Shown piece after piece: positions 22,715 through 31,614 of a stretch of DNA of 64,000 nucleotides. Each line of letters opens with the position of its first letter. Position 1 is the stretch's first letter. A program made the position numbers and the translations under genes. Origin of the DNA: Pseudodesulfovibrio thermohalotolerans (GTDB lineage: Bacteria; Desulfobacterota; Desulfovibrionia; Desulfovibrionales; Desulfovibrionaceae); contig NZ_CP120635.1 of the NCBI RefSeq assembly GCF_021353295.2, positions 3,501,501 to 3,565,500 of the forward strand, given 5' to 3'. The notes beneath the pieces were generated by a model. The model did not search any database. It had not been told where the DNA came from and saw nothing but the letters and a program-made list of their open reading frames with translations.

Positions 22715-24109
22715 ATGAACGATCCCAACAACCACGACCCGAACGACAACCTGCTCGATCTCACCGATGACGAGCGCCTCGCCCTCGTGGTGGAACGCAT
22801 CGAGGCGAAGTTTCTCGACTACAACGGGTACGACTTCTCCCGGCGGCAAAACATCGCCCTGAACATATTCTTCGAACTCTCCCAGGAAATGCGCGGCCGG
22901 GAGATGTTCTACGCGGTCTGCATGGCCATCCCCCACGCCCTGTTCGACCTGGAATCGACCATGTACATCCTGGAGGACGAGGAGACCTTCGCCCTGGCCG
23001 CCTGCTCCTCCGGCAAATGCGACAAGGAGTCCGTTCAGCCCTGGAGCGACGTGATGAACCACCGCCTGACGATCAAGGGCGAGGACATGTACATCCCCAT
23101 CCGGGGGAACCCGGAATACAACGACATGCTCACCTTCGAACCGCCCCACAACGTCCTGGGCTGCTTTGTGATGCGCCCCTCCTCCGGCCTCCCGGGACAC
23201 ATCCGCCTCTTCCTCGAAAAATACGTCAACCGCGTGGGCTACCAGCTCCACCATCGCATCATCCGGGCCCGCAACCGCGAGCATATCGCCTTCATCAAGT
23301 CCATGGTTCAGGACATCGGGCATAACGTCATCGTACCCAACATGTACTTCAAGCTCTATTTCAACCGGCTCAAGCGCAAGATCGAAGAGTTGCACCTGAC
23401 CACCACCACCATCCTCGCGGAGATGAACAAAGCCGCCGACCCGGAACAAATACGGGAGGGCAACCGGCTGGCGCAGATCGTCGGCGGCATCGAGGCCCAG
23501 TACCAGGAAATATACAGCCACTACGAGTCCACTTCGATGTTCCTTGAGACCCTGCTCAGGCGGCAGCATTTCGAGGAGGGGCGCTACGTGCTCGACAAGC
23601 GGGACGTTAACCTGCGCACCACGGTGGTCGACCCGATGGTCGAACGGTTCCGCCACCGATTCGACGAGCAGGACATCCGCTTCTCACTGGCCCGGGAATG
23701 CGCCGAGGATCAAGTCATCCGGCTGACCCTTGACCGAGGACTCATCGCACAGGTTCTGGACAATCTGTTGTCCAACGCTCTCAAATACACCGAAGATACT
23801 TCGGTCGACGGCGGCAGGAAAGAGCGGCACGTGTCGTACGGCTGGAAGGTCGTCGACGATTTCTTTGGCCCGGACAAACCCGGCATCCGCCTGTGGATAG
23901 CTTCCACGGGCAACCCGCTCGACCTCAAGGAGCCGCTGGAGGTCTTCAAGCCCGGATTCCGCGCCAAGAACGTGGCCAGCAGGCCCGGCACCGGCCACGG
24001 CCTCTACTTCGTCCGCCAGGTGGTTGAACTGCACGGCGGCAAGGTCTCTTACACCCATACCGACCAGCGCAACGTGTTCTCGTTCGTTCTCCCGTTCGAG
24101 CGGTCCTAG
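22715..24109 (+). CDS. Sensor histidine kinase, cytoplasmic
   Basis: A 464-residue kinase with no membrane helix. The N-terminal ~180 residues look like a GAF-type sensory domain with a CSSGKC cysteine pair. The dimerisation region holds a likely phospho-acceptor in DIGHNVIVPN, unlike the usual HExxxP box. The ATPase domain has the N box (DNLLSNALKY) and a G box (GTGHGLYFVRQVVELHGG); between them is an unusual ~60-residue insertion around YGWKVVDDFFGPDKPG. No response regulator is adjacent, so it is an orphan. It follows the sigma-54-like transcript unit at 22272-22600. Confidence 0.85.
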   Translation: MNDPNNHDPNDNLLDLTDDERLALVVERIEAKFLDYNGYDFSRRQNIALNIFFELSQEMRGREMFYAVCMAIPHALFDLESTMYILEDEETFALAACSSGKCDKESVQPWSDVMNHRLTIKGEDMYIPIRGNPEYNDMLTFEPPHNVLGCFVMRPSSGLPGHIRLFLEKYVNRVGYQLHHRIIRARNREHIAFIKSMVQDIGHNVIVPNMYFKLYFNRLKRKIEELHLTTTTILAEMNKAADPEQIREGNRLAQIVGGIEAQYQEIYSHYESTSMFLETLLRRQHFEEGRYVLDKRDVNLRTTVVDPMVERFRHRFDEQDIRFSLARECAEDQVIRLTLDRGLIAQVLDNLLSNALKYTEDTSVDGGRKERHVSYGWKVVDDFFGPDKPGIRLWIASTGNPLDLKEPLEVFKPGFRAKNVASRPGTGHGLYFVRQVVELHGGKVSYTHTDQRNVFSFVLPFERS

Positions 24110-24216
24110 GCCAGCGCAAGCCGCGAGGGCATCCCGAAGACAGGCAGCCCGGCTTGACAAAGAGCCGGCTTGTCCTGTCAGATTCGGAATCGTTTCTCCC
24201 GCAACCCGGAGCCCGT

Positions 24217-24840
24217 ATGGATTGGGATACCTATCTGGTGTTTCTGGCCGCCACCGTGGCGGTGCTGCTCATTCCCGGCCCCACCGTGATGATGGTGGTA
24301 GGCAGCGCGCTGGCGCAGGGCAGGCGCGCCGCCGTGCCGCTCGCTCTCGGCGTGGGGCTGGGCAACGCCGTGGCCGCAGCGGCTTCCCTGGCCGGGCTGG
24401 GTGTGCTGCTGGCCGCTTCCGCCGAGCTGTTCACCCTCTTCAAATGGGCCGGGGCCGCTTACCTCATCTACCTGGGCGTCAAGACGTGGCTGGCCGCCCC
24501 GGACACCGGCGCGGAGCCGAAACCCGCCCGGCGCGCAAAGGGCCGAACCCACCTGCTCAACGCCTGCGTTGTCACGGCCACCAACCCCAAAGCCATCGTA
24601 TTCCTGTGCGCCTTCCTGCCCCAGTTCATCACCCCGAACCGTCCCTATCTGCCCCAGTTGCTCGTTCTGGAGCTCACGGTTCAGGTCCTGACCATGCTCG
24701 TGGCCCTGTTCTACGCCCTGCTCGCGGTCCAGGCCCACCGCCTCGTCGCCGATCCGGGCTCCATGCGGCTCATAAACAGGATCGGCGGCACCTCGCTTAT
24801 CGGCGCGGGCATTCTCACCGCCGCCCTCAAGCGGACTTAG
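24217..24840 (+). CDS. LysE/RhtB family amino-acid exporter
   Basis: A 207-residue membrane protein with six hydrophobic helices and the family N-terminus (IPGPTVMMVVGSALAQGRRA). Members export amino acids such as lysine, threonine or homoserine; substrate not readable. The ATG at 24217 follows CGGAG; an upstream in-frame ATG at 24154 adds a polar stretch without family similarity. Monocistronic. Confidence 0.88.
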   Translation: MDWDTYLVFLAATVAVLLIPGPTVMMVVGSALAQGRRAAVPLALGVGLGNAVAAAASLAGLGVLLAASAELFTLFKWAGAAYLIYLGVKTWLAAPDTGAEPKPARRAKGRTHLLNACVVTATNPKAIVFLCAFLPQFITPNRPYLPQLLVLELTVQVLTMLVALFYALLAVQAHRLVADPGSMRLINRIGGTSLIGAGILTAALKRT

Positions 24841-24947
24841 CCGTCAACAGCGGCGTTTCTCCGGCAAGACGCGACCAAATCGCCCCGTCCCTGCATGAGA
24901 CGGAGTGAACAAGGCCGTGCCGGAACGCCAAGCGCCCGGCCGACGCG

Positions 24948-26081
24948 TCACTCCGTTTCGGAAGACGGCCGAGAAGCCGTTTCGACCGCTTTCACGGCCA
25001 GGAGACGACGATAATAGGAGAGGCAGAGGCAGGTCATGGGCAAGGCGATCAAAAGCCCCAGAAAGCCGAGGAGCCTGCCCCAGATGGACAGGGAAAGAAG
25101 AATGAGCCACGGGGAAAGCCCCAGGCTCTCACCCTGGATCTTGGGAACCAGCACGGCATCCTGAATGACCTGGACCACGGCCATGACCGCCATGGCGAGG
25201 CCGATGCCCACCCAGACGGACTCGCCCGCCTCAAGCGAATCGAGCCCGGCCAGGAACAGCACCGGGATAACCCCGGCCACCCCCAGGTAGGGGGCGATGT
25301 TAAGGATGCCGATGAGCATTCCCATGACCAGGCCAAGGGGCAGGCCGATGAGCAAGAAGCCGATGGACATGAGCACGCCGACGATCAGGCAGACGATGAT
25401 CTGGCCGCGAAAATACAGGCCCATGGTCTTCTCGAACTCGCCCAGAAAACCCGTCACGCTTTCGCGGTACCGGGCGGGAAGATAGTCCTGCCATCCGGCC
25501 TTGATACGCCCGAAATCGGCCAGCAGGAAAATGACGTACAGCAGGATGACGAACACCCCGAAGATTCCGGCCACGGCATTGATCGCGCCCACGGCCACGC
25601 CCCGAATGCCCGGGACGACGTTTCCGGCCACGGCTTTGGCCGCGTTGAGCGCACCCTGGGCCGTGAACAGTTCCTGCACCTCCGGCGTTTGCACGGTCTC
25701 CCGCACCCACGCCCAGATATCCGGCGGCAGGTGGGCGGCCACCTTGTCGGCCAACTCCGTGTTGGAGACCAGCCGCGACAGGACCTGGCCCATGTGCGCG
25801 AACTCATTCACCATCATGGGCACCACCAACAGGATTACGGCGGCCGAGACAACGACCAGCAGAAGCATGGTCAGAAGCACCGCCACGCCCCGGTTGCCCA
25901 CGCGCTTTTCAAGGGAACACGTCAGGGGATTGAGCAGATAGGCCACCAGCAGGGCAGCAACGAACGGCACGAGCACGCCAGACAGATAGCCAAGCAGCCA
26001 GACCATGCCGATGAAAAAACCGGCCCCCAAAACCATCCGCACCACGGAATCCAGGGTGTACGGCTTGTCGTTGTCGAACAT
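24948..26081 (-). CDS. AI-2E family transporter (PerM/YdiK type)
   Basis: A 377-residue membrane protein with seven or eight helices in the AI-2E/DUF20 pattern: a paired N-terminal hairpin, a soluble middle region (~100-190), and a C-terminal set with PLGLVMGMLIGILNIAPYLG. Members include AI-2 exporters and Na+/H+ antiporters, so the substrate is open. Monocistronic on the minus strand. Confidence 0.87.
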   Translation of the reverse strand: MFDNDKPYTLDSVVRMVLGAGFFIGMVWLLGYLSGVLVPFVAALLVAYLLNPLTCSLEKRVGNRGVAVLLTMLLLVVVSAAVILLVVPMMVNEFAHMGQVLSRLVSNTELADKVAAHLPPDIWAWVRETVQTPEVQELFTAQGALNAAKAVAGNVVPGIRGVAVGAINAVAGIFGVFVILLYVIFLLADFGRIKAGWQDYLPARYRESVTGFLGEFEKTMGLYFRGQIIVCLIVGVLMSIGFLLIGLPLGLVMGMLIGILNIAPYLGVAGVIPVLFLAGLDSLEAGESVWVGIGLAMAVMAVVQVIQDAVLVPKIQGESLGLSPWLILLSLSIWGRLLGFLGLLIALPMTCLCLSYYRRLLAVKAVETASRPSSETE

Positions 26082-26244
26082 GGCCCCTCCTGCATATTCT
26101 GTAAGGATTCGAATCTCCCCCGTCCTTATCAGCCCTCCTCCGTTTAGACAACGACCACTTCCGTGACGATGCCTCGGACGGCGACGGTCCTGCGCCGATC
26201 CTCCGAAATATAGTCTCGCAGTGATGGAAAATCTGACTGAAAAA

Positions 26245-26283
26245 GGAGAGAGGGCAACCCTTTTCCAGGGCTGCCCTCTCTCC
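26245..26283 (-). terminator. Rho-independent terminator of serB
   Basis: A perfect 12-bp stem (26245-26256 with 26272-26283); the minus strand reads TTTT directly after it. Confidence 0.85.
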
Positions 26284-26303
26284 TTTTCTACGCTTCCCGG
26301 CGA

Positions 26304-27512
26304 CTACAGCACGTCGCGGGAGCGCATACCGATGAGGAACAGGATGGCGTCGAGACCGAGGGTGGAGATGGCCTGCCGCGCGCCCTGCTTGACCTTGGGC
26401 TTGGCGTGGAAGGCGATGCCCAATCCGGCGAGATTGAGCATGGGCAGATCGTTGGCGCCGTCGCCCACCGCGATGACCTGTTGCAGGGATATGCCCTCTT
26501 GGGCGGCGATGGACTGGAGCAGCTCGGCCTTTTTCTGGGCGTCTACAATATCGCCCACAGCCCGGCCGGTGAGCTTGCCGTCCACGATTTCGAGTTCGTT
26601 GGCGTAGACGTAGTCGATGCCGTAACGCTGGCGCAGAATTTCCCCGAAATAGGTGAAGCCGCCGGACAGGATGGCGATCTTGTAGCCCACGTTCTTGAGG
26701 TTGGAAATGAGCGTTTCCGCGCCCTCTGACATGGGCAGGCGGTCGGCGACCTTTTGCAGCACGGATTCGTCGAGCCCTTCGAGCAGGGAAAGGCGCTTGC
26801 GCAGGGACTGCTTGAAGTCCAGCTCTCCGCGCATGGCGGACTCGGTGATGGCGGCCACCTGCTCGCCCACGCCCGCTTCCTTGGCCAGTTCGTCGATGAC
26901 CTCGGCCTGAATCAGGGTGGAGTCCATGTCAAAGGCCACGAGGCGGCGGTTGCGACGGAAAATGTTGTCCTCCTGAAAGCCGATGTCGACCATCAGCTCG
27001 GAGGATATCTCCAGGAATTTGGCGCGCAGTTCGGCAACGTCGCGGGGGGTGCCGCGCACGGTGAACTCCACGCAGCCGCGCGAGCACTCGTAATCGTTGC
27101 AATCGAGGGGAACGCGGCCGGAAAGACGGTAGATGGTGTCGATATTCAGCCCGGCCTCGGAAACCACCTTGGTGATGGCGGAAATCTGCGCGGCGGAGAC
27201 CGAACGGGACAGCAGGGTGATGATGTAGCGCGGCCGGTGCGCCTCGCCCACCCAGGAGTTGTATTTCTCCTCATCCAGGGGGTGGAGCTTCATGGTCACG
27301 CCCAGCTCATGCGCCTTGAAGAGCAGGTCCTTGAGCACCGGCTGGGAATTGGCAGGCAGGCGAATCAGGATGCCGAGGGTCAGGAAGTTGTGGATGACCA
27401 CCTGCCCGATGTCGAGCACATCCACTTCGTAGCTTGCCAGGACGTCGGACAGCTCCGCCGTCAGGCCGGGCCGGTCGCCGCCCGTCACATGCACCAATAT
27501 GATCTTTTCCAT
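26304..27512 (-). CDS. serB: Phosphoserine phosphatase with N-terminal ACT domains
   Basis: A 402-residue enzyme that dephosphorylates phosphoserine in the last step of serine synthesis. Two ACT-type regulatory domains (~1-80 and ~95-180) precede the HAD domain with FDMDSTLI (nucleophile Asp), SGGF, the basic residues around KKAELL, and GDGANDLPML. The ATG at 27512 is chosen; the frame stays open upstream through a non-conserved region containing a terminator. Serine feedback through the ACT part is plausible. Confidence 0.93.
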   Translation of the reverse strand: MEKIILVHVTGGDRPGLTAELSDVLASYEVDVLDIGQVVIHNFLTLGILIRLPANSQPVLKDLLFKAHELGVTMKLHPLDEEKYNSWVGEAHRPRYIITLLSRSVSAAQISAITKVVSEAGLNIDTIYRLSGRVPLDCNDYECSRGCVEFTVRGTPRDVAELRAKFLEISSELMVDIGFQEDNIFRRNRRLVAFDMDSTLIQAEVIDELAKEAGVGEQVAAITESAMRGELDFKQSLRKRLSLLEGLDESVLQKVADRLPMSEGAETLISNLKNVGYKIAILSGGFTYFGEILRQRYGIDYVYANELEIVDGKLTGRAVGDIVDAQKKAELLQSIAAQEGISLQQVIAVGDGANDLPMLNLAGLGIAFHAKPKVKQGARQAISTLGLDAILFLIGMRSRDVL

Positions 27513-27636
27513 GAAGAGAACTCCCGTGCGAACTTGCGCGGACCTTCTCACATATCGTCCGCGAGGTAAACCTTGTTGGAATGGGCCCAGCCGGGGATTC
27601 CCGGCCTCGCACGGCCTTCCGATGCCCGAAAAACGG

Positions 27637-27670
27637 TCGGCCCGCAGACGCAAATGCGTCGGCGGGCCGA
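27637..27670 (-). terminator. Terminator after the bactofilin unit
   Basis: TCGGCCCGC / GCGGGCCGA (27637-27645 with 27662-27670) with an inner GACGC/GCGTC stem; the minus strand continues GACCGTTTTTCGG. Confidence 0.8.
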
Positions 27671-27696
27671 TCATTCGGGCAACCGGAACGAGCCGG

Positions 27697-27855
27697 TTAC
27701 TTCTTGTCGTTTGCGGACTTGGTTTCGCGGATGTACGCCGTGCCGTCGGTGAGAGAACGGATATGGCGCTGCCGAATCAGTTCGGCCTCGCGAACGTCTT
27801 CAGTGGTGAAGGAGACGTATTCCCTGCCCATGGTTTCAACAACTACTTCAAACAT
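27697..27855 (-). CDS. Small conserved-looking protein (52 aa)
   Basis: The frame has a strong GGAGG seven bases before its ATG, and that GGAGG abuts the stop of the bactofilin gene, so the two are translationally coupled. The product is soluble, charged and without cysteine (MFEVVVETMGREYVSF...). A terminator lies directly downstream. The ribosome binding site, coupling and terminator make it a real gene; the function is unknown. Confidence 0.65.
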   Translation of the reverse strand: MFEVVVETMGREYVSFTTEDVREAELIRQRHIRSLTDGTAYIRETKSANDKK

Positions 27856-27867
27856 CGTAAACCTCCA

Positions 27868-28338
27868 TTAGGCCCCGCCGTCATCGGAGCCGGTCTTGGC
27901 GACGTCAGGTTCGTCGGCGGCGGACTCTGTGGCGCTGCCGCCAAAATTAGCGGACACGACCTTGGGCTTGGAGGCCAAACCCTCCGCGCCGGTCATGTGT
28001 ATGGCCCCTTCGACCAATGCGCCCTGTTCCACAACAAGCACCGAAGTGTCAAGACTCCCCTTGAGCACGCTGGTCTTTTCGAAAACGGCCTTTTCCTTGA
28101 CGTGCACTTCGCCGCGAATCTCGCCGCAGGAGTTGAGCTGTCCCACGCGAAGGATCCCCTCAATGTAGGCTTTGCGGCCCAGAATAAGCACGCCGTCAGT
28201 GGTTATTTCGCCTTCGAACCGGCCGTCGATGCGGACGGTGCCGACGAATTCGAGTTTACCCTTGTATTCGGTACCCACGCCCAGAAAGGCGTTCAATTCA
28301 GAATTTTCCTTGGCTTTCTTTTGAGAAAAGAGGCCCAT
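27868..28338 (-). CDS. Bactofilin
   Basis: A 156-residue cytoskeletal protein. The central right-handed beta-helix domain (~20-115) shows the repeated hydrophobic-glycine pattern of bactofilins (FVGTVRIDGRFEGEI...GVLILGRKAYIEG...GEIRGEV). The termini are disordered. Bactofilins polymerise without nucleotide and scaffold cell-shape, stalk or envelope proteins at the inner membrane. Confidence 0.93.
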   Translation of the reverse strand: MGLFSQKKAKENSELNAFLGVGTEYKGKLEFVGTVRIDGRFEGEITTDGVLILGRKAYIEGILRVGQLNSCGEIRGEVHVKEKAVFEKTSVLKGSLDTSVLVVEQGALVEGAIHMTGAEGLASKPKVVSANFGGSATESAADEPDVAKTGSDDGGA

Positions 28339-28527
28339 ATATATTTTCCTCGCACGTTACCGGGCGGCAGGGCCGTCCCGTGTTGCGGTCATAGCATCAG
28401 AGCAGGCCCTTCCTATATACCCGGCCGATGCTGAACGCCACCTATTTTTGTTACGGGGAATATTCCGGAGCCGCGCCAGCCACGGCTTCCACTTGACGTG
28501 GACAACCGGCTCACCTAGATAAACAAC

Positions 28528-29199
28528 ATGAAACGCAGCGAAATCAACGCCCTTTTACGGGACGCCAAGGAATTCTTCGCGTCCTTCCGGTTCGCCCTGC
28601 CCCCGTGGGCCTTCTGGTCCCCGGAGCAATGGAAGGGCAAAGGCGCGTCCGAAGTGGTTCAAAACCAGCTCGGCTGGGATTTGACCGACTACGGGGCCGA
28701 CGATTTCGAGCACAGGGGGCTGATCCTGTTCACCATGCGCAACGGCAATCTGGCCGCCAACCACCCCAAGAAGTATGCGGAAAAGATCATGATCGTCCGA
28801 GAGGATCAAATCTGCCCCATGCACTTCCACTGGTCCAAGACCGAGGACATCATCAACCGGGGCGGCGGCAACCTGGTTATCGAGCTGTACGGCTCCACCC
28901 CCTCCGAAGACCTGGCGCGTGAGCCGCTGGCCGTATCCGTGGACGGGTTTACCCGCATAGTCCAGCCCGGGGGCAAGATCGTCCTCACGCCCGGCGAATC
29001 CATATTTCTCGAACAGGGCATGTACCACCGCTTTTACGGCGAGCCCGGCAAGGGCAAAGTCCTGGTGGGCGAGGTGTCGTCGGTGAACGACGACAATACC
29101 GACAATCGGTTCCATGAACCGCAAGCCCGTTTCCCCGAAATCGACGAGGATGAAGCTCCGCTTCACCTGTTGTGCACCGACTATCCGAACTATGTGTAG
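28528..29199 (+). CDS. D-lyxose/D-mannose isomerase-like cupin
   Basis: A 223-residue cupin of the D-lyxose ketol-isomerase (YdaE) family, which interconverts D-lyxose and D-xylulose (or mannose and fructose) with a divalent metal. Metal ligands are visible in ICPMHFHW (two His) and GMYHRFYG (His), with a glutamate between, in TEDIINRGGG. Length and motifs fit the family. It stands alone; the physiological sugar is unknown. A terminator follows. Confidence 0.85.
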   Translation: MKRSEINALLRDAKEFFASFRFALPPWAFWSPEQWKGKGASEVVQNQLGWDLTDYGADDFEHRGLILFTMRNGNLAANHPKKYAEKIMIVREDQICPMHFHWSKTEDIINRGGGNLVIELYGSTPSEDLAREPLAVSVDGFTRIVQPGGKIVLTPGESIFLEQGMYHRFYGEPGKGKVLVGEVSSVNDDNTDNRFHEPQARFPEIDEDEAPLHLLCTDYPNYV

Positions 29200-29224
29200 G
29201 TTTCTTTCCATCGGATGGAAGGGG

Positions 29225-29255
29225 AAGGCCGCCTGTATGGGCGGCCTTTATTGTT
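29225..29255 (+). terminator. Rho-independent terminator
   Basis: AAGGCCGCC / GGCGGCCTT (29225-29233 with 29240-29248) followed by TATTGTTTT. Confidence 0.88.
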
Positions 29256-29354
29256 TTATAAAAAACGGATTGAATTCGGCCTACCTGTTATGAACGCTGA
29301 CTCTTTTTTGGGGAGGGGGCGAGGATGCGGTGACGTAGAGTTGGAGAAGTTGCC

Positions 29355-30810
29355 GCGCTTCGCGTTCGACGGTGTAGGTTATCCTTACGTTTCGTTTCGC
29401 CTTTACGGCGACTTCCTTTTTTGCTGGCGCAGAAAAAAGGAAGCAAAAACTGCGCTTTTCGGCCCTGCGTACTCCCGAAAGCCGAGGCCAAGAGCCTGTA
29501 GCGGCTTTCGCTGCCCGACAGGATGTCTGCCTTTGGCAGACGCAGTCGGCCTACGCTTCGCCGCTTCAGACAGGCTCTAGGCCCCGGCTTTCGAACGTCT
29601 CCCGCGCAAGCGAGGTTCTGTCTTCCAACGCGGGAAGGCTCATTTGGGTTCTTCGTTCTCGAAGGAGCTTCCATAAGCGAAATGAAGACCCTCCCAAAGG
29701 CAAGTGTGATGTAGCGCGTGGATATTAGCGCGCTTCGCGTTCTACGGTGCACGGCATCGTTACGTTTTGTTTCGCCTTTACGGCGACTTCCTTTTTTGCT
29801 GGCGCAGAAAAAAGGAAGCAAAAACTGCGCTTTTTTGGCCCTGCGTACTCCCGAAAGCAGTGGCCAAGAGCCTGTAGCGGCTTTCGCTGGCCGACAGGAT
29901 GTCTGCCTTTGGCAGACGCAGTCGGCCCACGCTTCGCCGCTTCAGACAGGCTCTAGGCCCCGGCTTTCGAACGTCTCCCGCGCAAGCGAGGTCCTGTCTT
30001 CCAACGCAGGAAGGCTCATTTAGGTTCTTCGTTCTCGAAGGAGCTTCCATAAGCGAAATGAAGGCCCTCCCAAAGGCAAGTGTGATGTAGCGCGTGGATA
30101 TTAGCGCGCTTCGCGTTCTACGGTGCACGGCATCCTTACGTGTTGTTTCGCCTTTACGGCGACTTCCTTTTTTGCTGGCGCAGAAAAAAGGAAGCAAAAA
30201 CTGCGCTTTTCGGCCCTGCGTGCTCCCGAAAGCAGTGGACAAGAGCCTGTAGCGGCTTTCGCTGCCCGACAGGATGTCTGCCTTTGGCAGACGCAGTCGG
30301 CCCACGCTTCGCCGCTTCAGACAGGCTCTAGGCCCCGGCTTTCGAACGTCTCCCGCGCAAGCGAGGCCCTGTCTTCCAACGCGGGAAGGCTCATTTAGGT
30401 TCTTCGTTCTCAAAGGAACACCCATGAGCGAAACGAAGGCCCTCCCAAAGGCAAGTGTGATGTAGCGCGTGGATATTAGCGCGCTTCACGTTCGACGATG
30501 CACGTCATCTTTACGTGTTATTTCGCCTTTACGGCGACTTCCTTTTTTGCTGGCGCAGAAAAAAGGAAGCAAAAACTGCGCTTTTTGGCCCTGCGTGCTC
30601 CCGAAAGCAGTGGACAAGAGCCTGTAGCGGCTTTCGCTGCCCGACAGGATGTCTGCCTTTGGCAGACGCAGTCGGCCCACGCTTCGCCGCTTCAGACAGG
30701 CTCTAGGCCCCGGCTTTCGAATGTCTTCCGCGCAAGCGAGGCCCTGTCTTCCAACGCGGGAAGGACCTATTTCAGGCTCTTCGTTCTCCTAAAAACACCC
30801 AAAGGCGACC
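29355..30810. repeat. Tandem array of a ~375-bp non-coding repeat, four copies
   Basis: Copies start at 29355, 29730, 30106 and 30481 (periods 375, 376, 375). The fourth is slightly shorter and diverges at its end. They differ by scattered substitutions. Each copy has a CTTCCTTTTTT / AAAAAAGGAAG hairpin near its start and an 88-base imperfect palindrome (29491-29578 in copy 1) bounded by AGAGCCTGT / ACAGGCTCT, with an inner TGTCTGCC-TTT-GGCAGACG hairpin. Short frames run through the copies on both strands, but none has a ribosome binding site or any domain. The array lies between the isomerase and the oxidoreductase genes. Confidence 0.9.
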
Positions 30811-30840
30811 GCCCCCCCTTAAAGGTCCTACTAGCACTAG

Positions 30841-31560
30841 CCCTGGATCAGCGGCGTAGAAGCCGACCGCGAAGGGACGGCGGCTCCTGTTACGAGCAAG
30901 AAAGTGCTGGTGAGAGTGGAGATCTGTACACCAGAGAAGGACCTATACTTTTGCTGGGATGGAGCCGACCCGAGCGGATCGGATTCTTGCCGAAGATCCC
31001 GCGGGCGGCCGAGCTGGCGCAAGGCCCTTTTTTGGTTCTTTTTTGGGCAAGCAAAAAAGATCCGCCGCCCGCGAAGGGCATGGAAGCTGGGGAGGCAAAG
31101 CCTCCACACTGGCTCTCGCCGCCCTAACAAGCTGGCACATCCTCCAGCAAAAAAGCCCCCTCTCCCGCAACCAAGCTCCTGCGGAGAATCGCCAATCCCA
31201 GCCCTGGATCAGCGGCGTAGAAGCCGACCGCGAAGGGACGGCGGCTCCTGTTACGAACAAGAAAGTGCTACCGAGAATGGGGAGCTGCCCACCAGAGAAG
31301 GACTTATACTTTTGATCGGGTGGAGCCGACCCGAGCGGATCGGATTCTTGCCGAAGATCCTGCGGGCGGCCGAGCTGGCGCAAGGCCCTTTTCTTTCGTC
31401 TATTTCTTTTGGGCCAGCAAAAGAAATGGACCCCGCCGGGAGGGCATGGAAGCTGAGGAGGCAAAGCCTCCACACTGGCTCTCGCGCCAAAGGCGCGCCT
31501 GCCTTATCAAGCTGGCGCACCATCCCGCAAAAAAAGGAACCTTCCGCTCCCCTCCAGCCT
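30841..31560. repeat. Two direct copies of a ~361-bp non-coding repeat
   Basis: The string CCCTGGATCAGCGGCGTAG begins at 30841 and again at 31202. The copies are close to identical over the first ~220 bases, including GACCCGAGCGGATCGGATTC, then diverge in detail. It is unrelated to the preceding 375-bp repeat. No gene is visible; long frames across it lack a start signal. Confidence 0.85.
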
Positions 31561-31578
31561 CTCCGCGAAACAAACAAT

Positions 31579-31602
31579 ACAGCCGCCCTTCCAGGCGGCT
31601 GT
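31579..31602 (-). terminator. Terminator of the oxidoreductase gene
   Basis: ACAGCCGCC / GGCGGCTGT (31579-31587 with 31594-31602) followed on the minus strand by ATTGTTTGTTT. Confidence 0.75.
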
Positions 31603-31614
31603 CCCCAACCAAAC

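Noticed and set aside
29355..31560. CRISPR array
   Set aside because: Repeat units are 361-376 bp with no short repeat-spacer pattern and no cas genes.
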